Assembly (NCBI GenBank): GCA_913055785.1
Contig: CAJXLJ010000018.1
Location: 1-58,693 of the forward strand
Origin: an uncultured Parvularculaceae bacterium
GTDB lineage: Bacteria; Pseudomonadota; Alphaproteobacteria; Caulobacterales; Parvularculaceae
Reading direction: 5' to 3'
DNA: 58,693 nt
Shown here: piece by piece, positions 16,792 to 24,951 of the stretch
How the letters are laid out: each line of letters opens with the position of its first letter
Numbering within the stretch: position 1 is the first letter of the stretch
Made by a program: the position numbers and the translations under genes
The notes under the pieces: generated by a model
Database searches by the model: none
The model's input: only the letters and a program-made list of their open reading frames with translations
What the model was told of the DNA's origin: nothing

Positions 16792-17628
16792 ATGACCCGA
16801 AGACTGAAACTTCTGTCCGGATTATCGACGCTGGCGGTCGCCGGCGCGTTTGCGCTTGCCGGTTGCGGCGGCGAAGGGGAAGGCGAAGGCGCTGAAGGCG
16901 AGGGGGAAGGCGCGACGGCCGCTGTTTCCGCCGAGGGCGAAGGCGAGGGCGCCGTTGTCGAGGGCGAAGGGGAAGGCGAGAGCGAAGGCGAAGGGGCGGC
17001 TCCGTCGGGCGATCCCGCAACCGAGGACGCCGAATTCCTGCATCGGCTCGGACAGATCCGCGGTCATCTCGTCGCCTTTATGGAGCTTTACCGGGCCGGC
17101 GAAGTCGAAAACGCGATGATGCACGCCAGGCATCCCGAGGATGAACTCTACGTGGCGCTCGCGCCTGCGTTCGAAGCGCGGCGTTTTGTCGGTTTCGCCG
17201 AAGAGCTTTCGCGTCTTGTGAATGCGGCGCGCGACAATGGCGATGTTGAGAGCGCCTATGCGGCGACGATTGCGGCGATCCGCGCCAATCAGCCGGATGC
17301 CGATGTTGCGACGAAGCTGATGGGCATTTCGAAGATCGCGAAAACCGCGGGCGACGAGTTCTCGATCGGCGTCGCGGAAGACGGCTCGATTGCAAATCTG
17401 CATGAGTATCAGGACGCTTACGGGTTTCTGACGGCGGCCCGGGAAATGCTTTCCGAAGAAGAAACCGGCGATATCAATGAGAGCGAGGCGATCGCCGTCG
17501 CTCACGAGCAGATCGATCTCGCGCTGCAGGAATTCTCCGGCCTGATCGTTGAGCAAACGGAAGGCAAGGCCTCGACCCTTTACGGCGCCGCTTCGCGCAT
17601 CGAAATCGTCGCGCTGGGGCTGAACTAG
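16792..17628 (+). CDS. Lipoprotein with Gly-Glu repeat linker and helical C-terminal domain
   Basis: A 278-residue lipoprotein: signal peptide with lipobox LAGC (Cys25), then an acidic low-complexity linker of about 45 residues made mostly of GEGEGE units interrupted by Ala/Val, then an all-helical domain from about residue 75. GGAGGGG lies six bases before the ATG. The helical part (HLVAFMELYRAGEVENAMMH, HPEDELYVALAPAFEAR) vaguely recalls imelysin/EfeO-type iron-uptake domains; I cannot confirm this. The position opposite a PiuC-type gene with a Fur-like palindrome between them is compatible with an iron role. The acidic linker may hold the domain away from the membrane or bind cations. Confidence 0.75.
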   Translation: MTRRLKLLSGLSTLAVAGAFALAGCGGEGEGEGAEGEGEGATAAVSAEGEGEGAVVEGEGEGESEGEGAAPSGDPATEDAEFLHRLGQIRGHLVAFMELYRAGEVENAMMHARHPEDELYVALAPAFEARRFVGFAEELSRLVNAARDNGDVESAYAATIAAIRANQPDADVATKLMGISKIAKTAGDEFSIGVAEDGSIANLHEYQDAYGFLTAAREMLSEEETGDINESEAIAVAHEQIDLALQEFSGLIVEQTEGKASTLYGAASRIEIVALGLN

Positions 17629-17641
17629 ACTAGCCGCCCTA

Positions 17642-17677
17642 TCGACAGGGTTATCTTTTTGTTCTATATTTGTTCTC
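17642..17677 (+). promoter_or_regulatory. SOS promoter with LexA box over the -10 element
   Basis: TCGACA (17642-17647), a 17-base spacer and TATATT (17665-17670) form a good sigma-70 promoter. The LexA box of alphaproteobacteria, GTTC-N7-GTTC, is exact at 17661-17675 and covers the -10. The polymerase ATG at 17678 is seven bases past the -10, so transcription should start on or next to the A of the ATG and the mRNA should be leaderless. No Shine-Dalgarno sequence precedes the ATG, and no other in-frame start codon is close. Confidence 0.8.
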
Positions 17678-19033
17678 ATGAATTCGGGAACAGGCATTCG
17701 GCGTGATTACCGCCCGGCGGATGGGCTCGCCTATCTCTTTCTGGACTTCAACGCCTATTTCGCCAGCGTCGAACAGTACGATCATCCGGAACTTATCGGC
17801 CGGCCGGTGATCGTAACGCCTCTTCAGTCGGAACATACGGGCGCCATCGCCGCGAGCTATGAGGCGAAGGCGTTCGGGATCAAACGCGGCACGACCGTGC
17901 GCGAGGCGCGCGCGCTCTGCCCGGGCGTCGCCGTCATGCCGGCGCGTCACGACCGTTATGTGCAGGTTCACAAGCTGGCGATGGCGGAGATCGAACGTTA
18001 TTTGCCGCTCGTTAAAGTCTATTCGATTGACGAGGCGGCGTTTCGCCTGTCGAGATCGGAACGCGACCCGGCGCGCGCCATCGAGACCGCAAAACGCGTC
18101 AAGCGCGGGATCGCCGAGAATATCGGCCCGGCCTTGCGCGCCTCGATCGGTCTCGCGCCGAGCCGGCTGCTCGCCAAACTGGCAGCCGAACGGGTGAAAC
18201 CTGACGGGTTGACCGTGCTCGAACTCGGCGATCTTCCCGGCAAGCTCGCCGATATGCCGCTTACGGACATTCCCGGTGTCGGCGCCGGCGTCGCCGCCAG
18301 GCTGGCGCGGTCAGGCGTCGACAATTTCACTTCGCTCTGGAACCTGCAGCCGAAACGCGCCCGCGCGATCTGGGGGTCTGTGCAGGGAGAGCGTTTCTGG
18401 TACGGGCTTCACGGGTTCGACGTTCATGAAGAACCGACCAAGAAGTCGATGATCGGGCACAGCCGCGTTTTGACCCGCGATCATGAGGCGCCGGAAAAAG
18501 CGCGGATCGTCGCCCGCGCCCTGCTGTTGAAAGCGGCGAGCCGTTTGCGCCACTATCGCCTGTACGCCGGGGGGTTAAGTCTTTCCATGCGCCAGCGACC
18601 GGAAGGGATATGGGAGGCGGCGCAGCGGTTTTCGCACACACAGGATTCTTATCGCTTCCTGAATGCGCTCGACGAGATGTGGGCGCGCTATCTGCGCGTC
18701 GGCGAGCGTGACGGCGGCGGGCCCCGCATCGGCGGCGTCACCGTCTATCTCCATCACCTGAAATCCCATGAAAGCGCGGCGATGCGACAGGGAGATCTCT
18801 TCGCCGACGCTGAGCATGCGCAAACCGACGCCAAGCGGGCGAAGCTGTGGCGGCTGATCGACCAGATTAACGCCGATCCGGAGGAAAAGTTCAGGCGGTT
18901 AAGCGGCGCAGACGCTGAAAAGGCCAAGGCGCGGCATATCTCCCTGGCGAGCCAGTCAGGCCTCGACCTCAACTATCTCGGCGCCAAGATCGCCTTTTCC
19001 CGCGTGCCGGAGGAGGCGGAATTTTTGTATTGA
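17678..19033 (+). CDS. Y-family (DinB/UmuC-type) translesion DNA polymerase, SOS-regulated
   Basis: A 451-residue error-prone polymerase. Motifs: LFLDFNAYFASVEQYDHPEL (first metal-binding Asp), YEAKAFGIKRGTTVREA (fingers), VYSIDEAAFRLS (SIDE motif with catalytic acids), ASIGLAPSRLLAKLAAERVKPDG (palm) and DIPGVGAGVAARLARSG (helix-hairpin-helix). It bypasses damaged bases. The little-finger domain (about 255-380) and a C-terminal tail follow. Its sequence stands apart from canonical DinB in having Asn rather than Asp in DFNAY, a position to check by alignment. Not linked to imuA or dnaE2 here, so it is a stand-alone SOS polymerase. Expression control is described at 17642-17677. Confidence 0.9.
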   Translation: MNSGTGIRRDYRPADGLAYLFLDFNAYFASVEQYDHPELIGRPVIVTPLQSEHTGAIAASYEAKAFGIKRGTTVREARALCPGVAVMPARHDRYVQVHKLAMAEIERYLPLVKVYSIDEAAFRLSRSERDPARAIETAKRVKRGIAENIGPALRASIGLAPSRLLAKLAAERVKPDGLTVLELGDLPGKLADMPLTDIPGVGAGVAARLARSGVDNFTSLWNLQPKRARAIWGSVQGERFWYGLHGFDVHEEPTKKSMIGHSRVLTRDHEAPEKARIVARALLLKAASRLRHYRLYAGGLSLSMRQRPEGIWEAAQRFSHTQDSYRFLNALDEMWARYLRVGERDGGGPRIGGVTVYLHHLKSHESAAMRQGDLFADAEHAQTDAKRAKLWRLIDQINADPEEKFRRLSGADAEKAKARHISLASQSGLDLNYLGAKIAFSRVPEEAEFLY

Positions 19034-19038
19034 ACAGG

Positions 19039-20013
19039 TCAGTCCCGCTCGCCGCGCCGCCAGAAGGGTTTGCGGTCTTCGCGCGGGGCGGGGGCGTGTT
19101 TCAGATCTTTCGGATTCCACGGCCCGTAGGAAAAACTGCGGGCGCCTTCCTGCGGTGCATAGCCGGTCATCGTCACTCGATGCGGGTTGGCCGCCGTCCC
19201 ATGCGCTTCGTCCTCGACATATTTGACGCTTGTCTGGCGGCGGATGGAGTCCGGGAACAGCGCCATCAGCTGCATGATTTCCTTGGGCATGTCGTTGGAG
19301 ACGTTCAGCCCGAGTTCGCGCGCCTCGCTGTGAACAATCGGGTAGTCATGGGTCCAGCGGCCTGACGAAAGCTGCTCGGCGATGGCGATGGCGGCGTTTT
19401 CCGAAACCGTGCCGGTCAGAAGCTCGCGGGCGGCCTTTTCGAGCTGCGTAATCGCCATGGCGCCGACATCGGCGAGAACGAGCGTATAATCATCCGTGCT
19501 CTGAATAGGTTTTTCCTGCGCGACGCGCACGACGGAAGCGGCGGGCAGGCCGCCGATTTGCGGGTCGATGGGGCCGAGCACCGCATGTTCGCTTAAGACG
19601 ACTTCATCAGCGGCGAGCGCAATCAGCGTGCCGCCGGACATGGCGTAATGCGGTACGAAAACGGTGGTGCGGCCGCGATGGGCCTTAATCGCGCGGGCGA
19701 TTTGCAAGGCTGGCAACACCAGACCGCCGGGCGTATGTAGGATGAATTCGAGCGGCTTGTTCGGCGGCGTATTGCGGATCGCCTCAAGCACGTCTTCGGC
19801 GTCGTTCAAGTCGATATAGCGAAGCATCGGAATGCCGAGGAGGCCCATGGGCTCCTGACGGTGTACGACGGCGATGATCCGGCTTTTGCGCTTTTTCTGG
19901 ATCTTCGAGAAGGCGTTGACGAGTTGCGTGTGGCGCTGCTGGCTGGCCATCTGCCGCGCCAGAATAAAGAATAAAATCAACAGGAAAGGCAGTACGCCCC
20001 ACAATCCGTCCAT
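19039..20013 (-). CDS. Membrane-anchored ClpP-class serine protease (SDH protease family)
   Basis: A 324-residue protein with one N-terminal transmembrane helix (about residues 4-20) and a Clp/crotonase-fold protease domain of the serine dehydrogenase proteinase family. The nucleophile Ser is in HYAMSGGTLIALAADE, preceded by EFILHTPGGLVLPALQIARAI and followed by VLGPIDPQIGGLPAASV. It probably degrades membrane or membrane-associated proteins. The C terminus is basic and Pro-rich. It is convergent with the Y-family polymerase (6 bases apart). No partner protein such as NfeD is adjacent. Confidence 0.85.
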   Translation of the reverse strand: MDGLWGVLPFLLILFFILARQMASQQRHTQLVNAFSKIQKKRKSRIIAVVHRQEPMGLLGIPMLRYIDLNDAEDVLEAIRNTPPNKPLEFILHTPGGLVLPALQIARAIKAHRGRTTVFVPHYAMSGGTLIALAADEVVLSEHAVLGPIDPQIGGLPAASVVRVAQEKPIQSTDDYTLVLADVGAMAITQLEKAARELLTGTVSENAAIAIAEQLSSGRWTHDYPIVHSEARELGLNVSNDMPKEIMQLMALFPDSIRRQTSVKYVEDEAHGTAANPHRVTMTGYAPQEGARSFSYGPWNPKDLKHAPAPREDRKPFWRRGERD

Positions 20014-20084
20014 GACCCCGAAACCCCTCTACGCAAGACAGAACGGAGAGCTTAAGGGCTTTTTGGCGGGGTGGGAAGGCCGGG

Positions 20085-20939
20085 TCAGGGATGAGCGCGC
20101 CAGTGTTCGATCATTAACGATGCAAGCTCCTGTGGCGCATCGTAGGGGATCCAGTGGCTTGCGCCATTGATCCGTGCGTATCGCCAGGACGCCTTCACAT
20201 AGCGTTCCGAGTCGATCATCTGTTTTTCGGTCAAATATTTCTCGCCGTCGGACCAGACGCCAAGGGTCGGTATGCGAACGAGTTCCTCGCCTTCCGCGCC
20301 CGGCTTCGGCGGATTAACGATGCGCGAAATCGATGCGTTCGAGCGGTACCAGTTGAGGCCCGCCGTCAGCCTGCCGGGGCGGGACAAGAGACGGATCGTT
20401 TCTTCGATGTCGCCATGGGCCGACCAGTGCTTGCGGAGGCTCGCCCAGTCATTGGCGCGATAGCCCATCTCGCAAAGCCCGCGTAACTGGTGCAGTAGAA
20501 TATAGAAGCTGCGGTGTTTCTGTTCCCATCCCGCCGATAAAAAGGCGCGGATATGGCCGACCGAAATCGCCGTCAGGGTCCTGAAGCGCTCCTTATGCTG
20601 TGCGGCGAGCATCCAGGCGACCGGCGCGCCGAAATCGTGGCCTGCAAGATGCGCTTCGGAAATATTGAGCGCATCCATGATCCCGAGAACATCCTCAACG
20701 GCGCCGGTTCGAATGTCGTAATCCGAAACGCGCGCCGCCATGTCGGTCTCGCCAAAACCGCGCATGTCCGGCGCAATGATGCGGAATCCCGCCTGAGCGA
20801 GGAGCGGGGTCACTTTCGACCAGACCGCCGAGGAATCCGGAAACCCGTGCAGCAGGATCGCCGCCGGCGCGGTTTCCTCGCCTTTGTCGCGAACATGGTG
20901 CGTAAGGCCGTTGGCTTTTATTCTGTGAATGCGCTCCAC
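20085..20939 (-). CDS. Alpha/beta hydrolase, epoxide-hydrolase-like
   Basis: A 284-residue alpha/beta hydrolase. ILLHGFPDSSAVWSKV carries the HGFP oxyanion motif; the nucleophile is Asp in LAGHDFGAPVAW, as in epoxide hydrolases and haloalkane dehalogenases; NWYRSN in the lid gives a candidate epoxide-activating Tyr; the catalytic His is in NGASHWIPYDAPQEL. Epoxide hydrolase is the likeliest activity, substrate unknown. The start is a GTG at 20939 just after the MoxR stop (six bases between), so the two genes probably form one transcript. Confidence 0.82.
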   Translation of the reverse strand: MERIHRIKANGLTHHVRDKGEETAPAAILLHGFPDSSAVWSKVTPLLAQAGFRIIAPDMRGFGETDMAARVSDYDIRTGAVEDVLGIMDALNISEAHLAGHDFGAPVAWMLAAQHKERFRTLTAISVGHIRAFLSAGWEQKHRSFYILLHQLRGLCEMGYRANDWASLRKHWSAHGDIEETIRLLSRPGRLTAGLNWYRSNASISRIVNPPKPGAEGEELVRIPTLGVWSDGEKYLTEKQMIDSERYVKASWRYARINGASHWIPYDAPQELASLMIEHWRAHP

Positions 20940-20945
20940 GCGAGA

Positions 20946-21791
20946 CTAGACGCCCTCGCGGCGGGCCAGAAACGCGAGCCGCTCGAAGAGATGAACGTCC
21001 TGCTCGTTTTTCAAAAGCGCGCCATGGAGCGGAGGGATCGCCTTTCTCGGGTCGCGCTCGCGCAAGGTCTCTTCCGGCACGTCTTCCGACAGCAGCAATT
21101 TCAGCCAGTCGAGTAATTCCGACGTCGACGGCTTTTTCTTGAGCCCCGGCACGTCGCGCACTTCGTAGAAGATCTTGAGCGCGTCCGCCACCAGCCGTTT
21201 CTTGATGCCGGGGAAGTGCACCTCGACAATCTCTTCCATGGTTTCAGCGTCAGGGAACTTGATGTAATGGAAGAAACAGCGGCGCAGAAATGCGTCCGGC
21301 AATTCCTTTTCATTGTTCGAGGTGATGATGACGACCGGCCGCTGTTTGGCCTTTACCGTCTCATTCGTCTCATAGACGTAAAACTCCATGCGATCGAGTT
21401 CCTGCAGAAGATCGTTCGGGAACTCGATATCCGCCTTGTCGATTTCGTCGATAAGCAGGATCGGGCGCTCTCCCGCCGTGAAAGCCTCCCACAGCTTGCC
21501 GCGTTTGATATAGTTCTTGACGTCGCGCGCGCGCTCTTCACCGAGTTGGCCGTCGCGCAGGCGCGCCACCGCATCATATTCGTAAAGGCCCTGCTGCGCT
21601 TTCGTCGTCGACTTGATGTGCCACTCGATCAACGGCGCGCCGAGGGCTTTTGCTACCTCAATCGCCAGCACGGTCTTTCCCGTGCCGGGCTCGCCCTTGA
21701 CCAGCAGCGGGCGCTCCAGCGTGACGGCGGCGTTCACCGCCACTTTAAGGTCTTCCGTCGCAATATAGTCTTTGGTGCCGGCAAACTTCAC
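20946..21791 (-). CDS. MoxR-family AAA+ ATPase
   Basis: A 281-residue AAA+ ATPase: Walker A in VKGEPGTGKTVLAIEV, Walker B in ILLIDEIDKADIEFPNDLLQ, sensor IITSNNEKELPDAFLRRC. MoxR proteins act as chaperones that insert cofactors or mature complexes, normally with a VWA-domain partner (CoxE type) encoded next to them. No VWA partner follows here. The start is GTG at 21791, supported by GGAGAGG seven bases upstream; the frame can be extended to 21848 but the extension is not protein-like. The following gene is an epoxide-hydrolase-like enzyme. Confidence 0.88.
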   Translation of the reverse strand: MKFAGTKDYIATEDLKVAVNAAVTLERPLLVKGEPGTGKTVLAIEVAKALGAPLIEWHIKSTTKAQQGLYEYDAVARLRDGQLGEERARDVKNYIKRGKLWEAFTAGERPILLIDEIDKADIEFPNDLLQELDRMEFYVYETNETVKAKQRPVVIITSNNEKELPDAFLRRCFFHYIKFPDAETMEEIVEVHFPGIKKRLVADALKIFYEVRDVPGLKKKPSTSELLDWLKLLLSEDVPEETLRERDPRKAIPPLHGALLKNEQDVHLFERLAFLARREGV

Positions 21792-21936
21792 GGGAACGCC
21801 TCTCCTTCGCAACCGCGAAAACCTATCGGCGTGCGCGGCCCGCGGCAAGACTTTGAGTCAGCAATCGCCCAAAAGCCTTTGATCTGGAAATAATTTTCCG
21901 GCAGGTTGCGGCGGCGGCAAGGAAGGCTTGAGACTG

Positions 21937-24462
21937 ATGCACCGAATTCTATCCATTCTTCTGTTGACAGTTCTGGCGGCGTCATGCGGACGCGGCGACA
22001 AGGCGCCGGCGCCGGATGAGCAGGAATCCCGGGTTGAAAAGGAAGCCGGTCCGCCCAGTGAGGAATGGACGAAAGCCGTTGAAGGACTCGCGCTGCGCGA
22101 AGGCTTCATCGATCTCTATATTGGCGAGAAGGACGGAAAAATTCTGGCGGCGTTCCCGGCGTCCGGCGAGGACGGGCTGTCCCTGCGGGCGATCTATGCG
22201 GCGAGCCTCACCGCGGGGCTCGGCTCCAACCCCATCGGGCTTGACCGCGGGCTTTTCGACGAGGGCTCAATCGTCGCCTTCCGCCGCGTCGGGCCAAAAC
22301 TTGTTGCTGAACAGGAAAACTGGACCTATCGCGCGAGCGCAGACAACCCGCTTGAGAAAAAGGCGGTGCGCGATTCCTTTGCGCGCTCGTTTCTCTGGGC
22401 CGGGAAGATCGAGGCGGAAGGACCGGCGGGCGAGCTTCTGGTCGATCTCTCCTCATTCCTGACGCGCGATGCGCTTGGCGTCGTTTCGACCCTGGCGAAC
22501 CATCCTCAAGGCGGAAATTTTTCGATCGCCGGCGACCGCAGCCTTCCCGATGTAACCAATGCGCTCGCTTTCCCCGATAATGTGGAGTTCGACGCCTTTC
22601 TGACGCTGACGAGCGGCGAACCGAAACGGGAAGTCTGGGCCACCGCCGCGGACGCGCGGTCAGTGACGATGATCCAGCATCACTCGCTGGTGCGGCTTCC
22701 GGATGACGGTTTCAAGCCGCGAGTCTATGACGACCGTTCGGGCGCGATAGAAGTTTCGTTCTATGATTTTTCCGCGCCGCTTGCCGGTCACGTGCGGCAG
22801 GGATACGCGCGCCGGTTCCGTCTTGAAAAACAGGACCCCTCGGCGGCGAGCAGCCCGGCGAAAAAACCGCTGGTCTTTTATGTGGATTCCGGCGCGCCGG
22901 AAGACATTCGCAATGCGCTGATCGAAGGCGCCTCATGGTGGGCGGATGCGTTCGAGGCGGCGGGGTTTCCGAACTCATTCCGTGTAGAAGTCTTGCCGGC
23001 GGACGTTCATCCCCGCGACGCCCGGTACAATACGATCCTCTGGACGCATCGCCAGACCCGTGGATGGTCCTATGGCGGCGGCATATACGATCCGCGGACC
23101 GGGGAGATGATCAAGGCGAATGTCATCCTCGGCAGTCAACGGGTGCGGCAGGACCGGATGATTTTCGAGGGCCTTGCGGGGGCGGATAAATCGGGAACCG
23201 GCGCGGCGGACGATCCGGTAGAGATCGCGCTTGCACGCATTCGCCAGCTCTCCGCGCACGAAGTCGGTCACACGCTCGGTTTCAATCACAACTTCGCTGC
23301 GTCGTCGAACAATCGCGCGTCGGTGATGGATTATCCGGCGCCGGATATCCGCGTGACGGCGGCGGGCGGGCTCGATTTTTCGCGCGCTTATGCTGTCGGC
23401 GCCGGCGACTGGGACAAGGCGGCGACGAGATGGCTCTATGCGCAGTTTCCTGACGGCGCCGATGAAAAAGCCGAGCTCGACAAAATCTTGAGCAATGCGT
23501 TTGCAAGGGGGCTGCGTTATATTCAGGATGGCGACGGCCGTTCGGTTGGAACGGGCCACCCTTACGCAAGCGTATGGGACAACGGCGCCGATCCTGTCGC
23601 GGCGCTTACGGAGACCCTGGCTGTCCGCCGCCTTGCGCTCGACGGTTTCGGTGAGCGCTCGATCAGCACTGGCCGCCCGATGTCTGACCTGCGTGCGGTT
23701 ATTGTGCCGGTCTATCTCTATCACCGCTATCAGGTCGCCGCCGCCGCCAAACTCATTGGCGGCCTTGACTTCAATTATTCGATAAAAGGCGACGGCCTTG
23801 CGGCGCCGGCGCCGGTGGCGGACGCCGATCAACGGCGAGCGCTCGACGCGCTGATTGCGACGCTCGATCCGGCGGCGCTCGATCTGCCGGAAGCGCTCCT
23901 CAATCGACTTTCGCCGGCAGCAAGCGGAGAAACCTTCGACGGCGACACGGGGCCGATGTTCGATCTCATAGCGGCGGCGGACACCAGCGCCGGAATAACG
24001 ATGGACGCACTCCTTAATCCGGCGCGCGCCGCGCGTCTTGTGGAAATGAAACGCCGGGACGCCGGCAATCTGGGTCTTGTTGACGTCATGCAGGCGATTG
24101 AGCAGGCGGTGTTCGCTAATGTGAGCTCGCCACGTATGCGCGCGATCGCCCGTCAGGAGCAGACGCGGTTTGTCTCATCGCTGATCGCTCTTTCCACCAA
24201 TGATCACGCTGCGCCCGGGGTGCGTGCGATCGCCGATGCCCGGCTGCGGTCGGTGGCGAACCGGCTGTCGCCGTCGTTCTTCGGCGGCGACGCCGGCGCG
24301 CGCGATCATAATGCGTGGCTGATGCGCCGGATCGAGGCTCATTTGACACGCCCGGCGGAAGCAGCCGCGCAGCAAGTCAGCGAACCGGAAACGCCGCCGG
24401 GCAGCCCGATCGGGTCCGGCATGATGGAAGAGTGTTGGCATTGTGACACGGCGGTCAGGTAG
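21937..24462 (+). CDS. Large zinc-dependent metalloprotease lipoprotein (DUF5117/DUF4953 type)
   Basis: An 841-residue exported protein: signal peptide with lipobox LAASC, then a large N-terminal domain, a metzincin-like catalytic part with HEVGHTLGFNHN (HExxHxxGxxH, first His near residue 441) and the Met-turn VMDYPAP, then a helical C-terminal region. This arrangement fits the DUF5117/DUF4953 metalloproteases common in Bacteroidetes and Alphaproteobacteria. ATG at 21937 is chosen over TTG at 21928; a GGAAGG lies ten bases upstream. Probably an outer-membrane or periplasmic peptidase; substrate unknown. It is followed after nine bases by glutathione peroxidase. Confidence 0.88.
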   Translation: MHRILSILLLTVLAASCGRGDKAPAPDEQESRVEKEAGPPSEEWTKAVEGLALREGFIDLYIGEKDGKILAAFPASGEDGLSLRAIYAASLTAGLGSNPIGLDRGLFDEGSIVAFRRVGPKLVAEQENWTYRASADNPLEKKAVRDSFARSFLWAGKIEAEGPAGELLVDLSSFLTRDALGVVSTLANHPQGGNFSIAGDRSLPDVTNALAFPDNVEFDAFLTLTSGEPKREVWATAADARSVTMIQHHSLVRLPDDGFKPRVYDDRSGAIEVSFYDFSAPLAGHVRQGYARRFRLEKQDPSAASSPAKKPLVFYVDSGAPEDIRNALIEGASWWADAFEAAGFPNSFRVEVLPADVHPRDARYNTILWTHRQTRGWSYGGGIYDPRTGEMIKANVILGSQRVRQDRMIFEGLAGADKSGTGAADDPVEIALARIRQLSAHEVGHTLGFNHNFAASSNNRASVMDYPAPDIRVTAAGGLDFSRAYAVGAGDWDKAATRWLYAQFPDGADEKAELDKILSNAFARGLRYIQDGDGRSVGTGHPYASVWDNGADPVAALTETLAVRRLALDGFGERSISTGRPMSDLRAVIVPVYLYHRYQVAAAAKLIGGLDFNYSIKGDGLAAPAPVADADQRRALDALIATLDPAALDLPEALLNRLSPAASGETFDGDTGPMFDLIAAADTSAGITMDALLNPARAARLVEMKRRDAGNLGLVDVMQAIEQAVFANVSSPRMRAIARQEQTRFVSSLIALSTNDHAAPGVRAIADARLRSVANRLSPSFFGGDAGARDHNAWLMRRIEAHLTRPAEAAAQQVSEPETPPGSPIGSGMMEECWHCDTAVR

Positions 24463-24471
24463 GAGGGCGCC

Positions 24472-24951
24472 ATGGCTGAATTCTACGACTTTGAAGTCAA
24501 GAAACTCGGCGGCGGTGAGGCCGATCTTGAAGACTATCGCGGCAAGGTGTTGCTGGTCGTGAACGTCGCCAGCAAATGCGGGTTCACGCCGCAATATGAG
24601 GGCCTCGAAGCCGCATACAGAAAATACAAGGATCAGGGTTTCGCCGTTCTCGGATTTCCCTGCAACCAGTTTGGGGCGCAGGAACCGGGAGACGCCGAGG
24701 AAATCGCCAATTTCTGTTCGGCGCGGTATGAAGTCACGTTTCCGATGTTCGAGAAGATCGATGTCAATGGCGCCGGCGCGCATCCGCTCTACAAATGGAT
24801 GAAAGCAAAGAAATCCGGTTTTCTTGGCTCAGGAGCGATCAAATGGAATTTCACGAAGTTTCTTGTTGATCGCGAGGGCAGGATCGCCGCGCGTTTCGGG
24901 CCGCAGGACAAGCCCGAGGCGATCGAAAAGCATATTGCAAGACTGCTTTAG
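24472..24951 (+). CDS. Glutathione peroxidase
   Basis: A 159-residue thiol peroxidase of the glutathione peroxidase family. The peroxidatic Cys is in NVASKCGFTPQYEGLE; GFPCNQFGAQEPGD and IKWNFTKFLVDREG complete the active site (Gln and Trp of the tetrad). Cys rather than selenocysteine is used. Many such bacterial enzymes are reduced by thioredoxin. It follows the metalloprotease gene in the same direction and its stop overlaps the end of the convergent FAD oxidoreductase gene. Confidence 0.94.
   Translation: MAEFYDFEVKKLGGGEADLEDYRGKVLLVVNVASKCGFTPQYEGLEAAYRKYKDQGFAVLGFPCNQFGAQEPGDAEEIANFCSARYEVTFPMFEKIDVNGAGAHPLYKWMKAKKSGFLGSGAIKWNFTKFLVDREGRIAARFGPQDKPEAIEKHIARLL

Noticed and set aside
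17638-17660. Short CCCT...AGGG hairpin followed by T residues as terminator of the lipoprotein gene
   Set aside because: The stem is only four base pairs and it overlaps the -35 of the SOS promoter; too weak to list.
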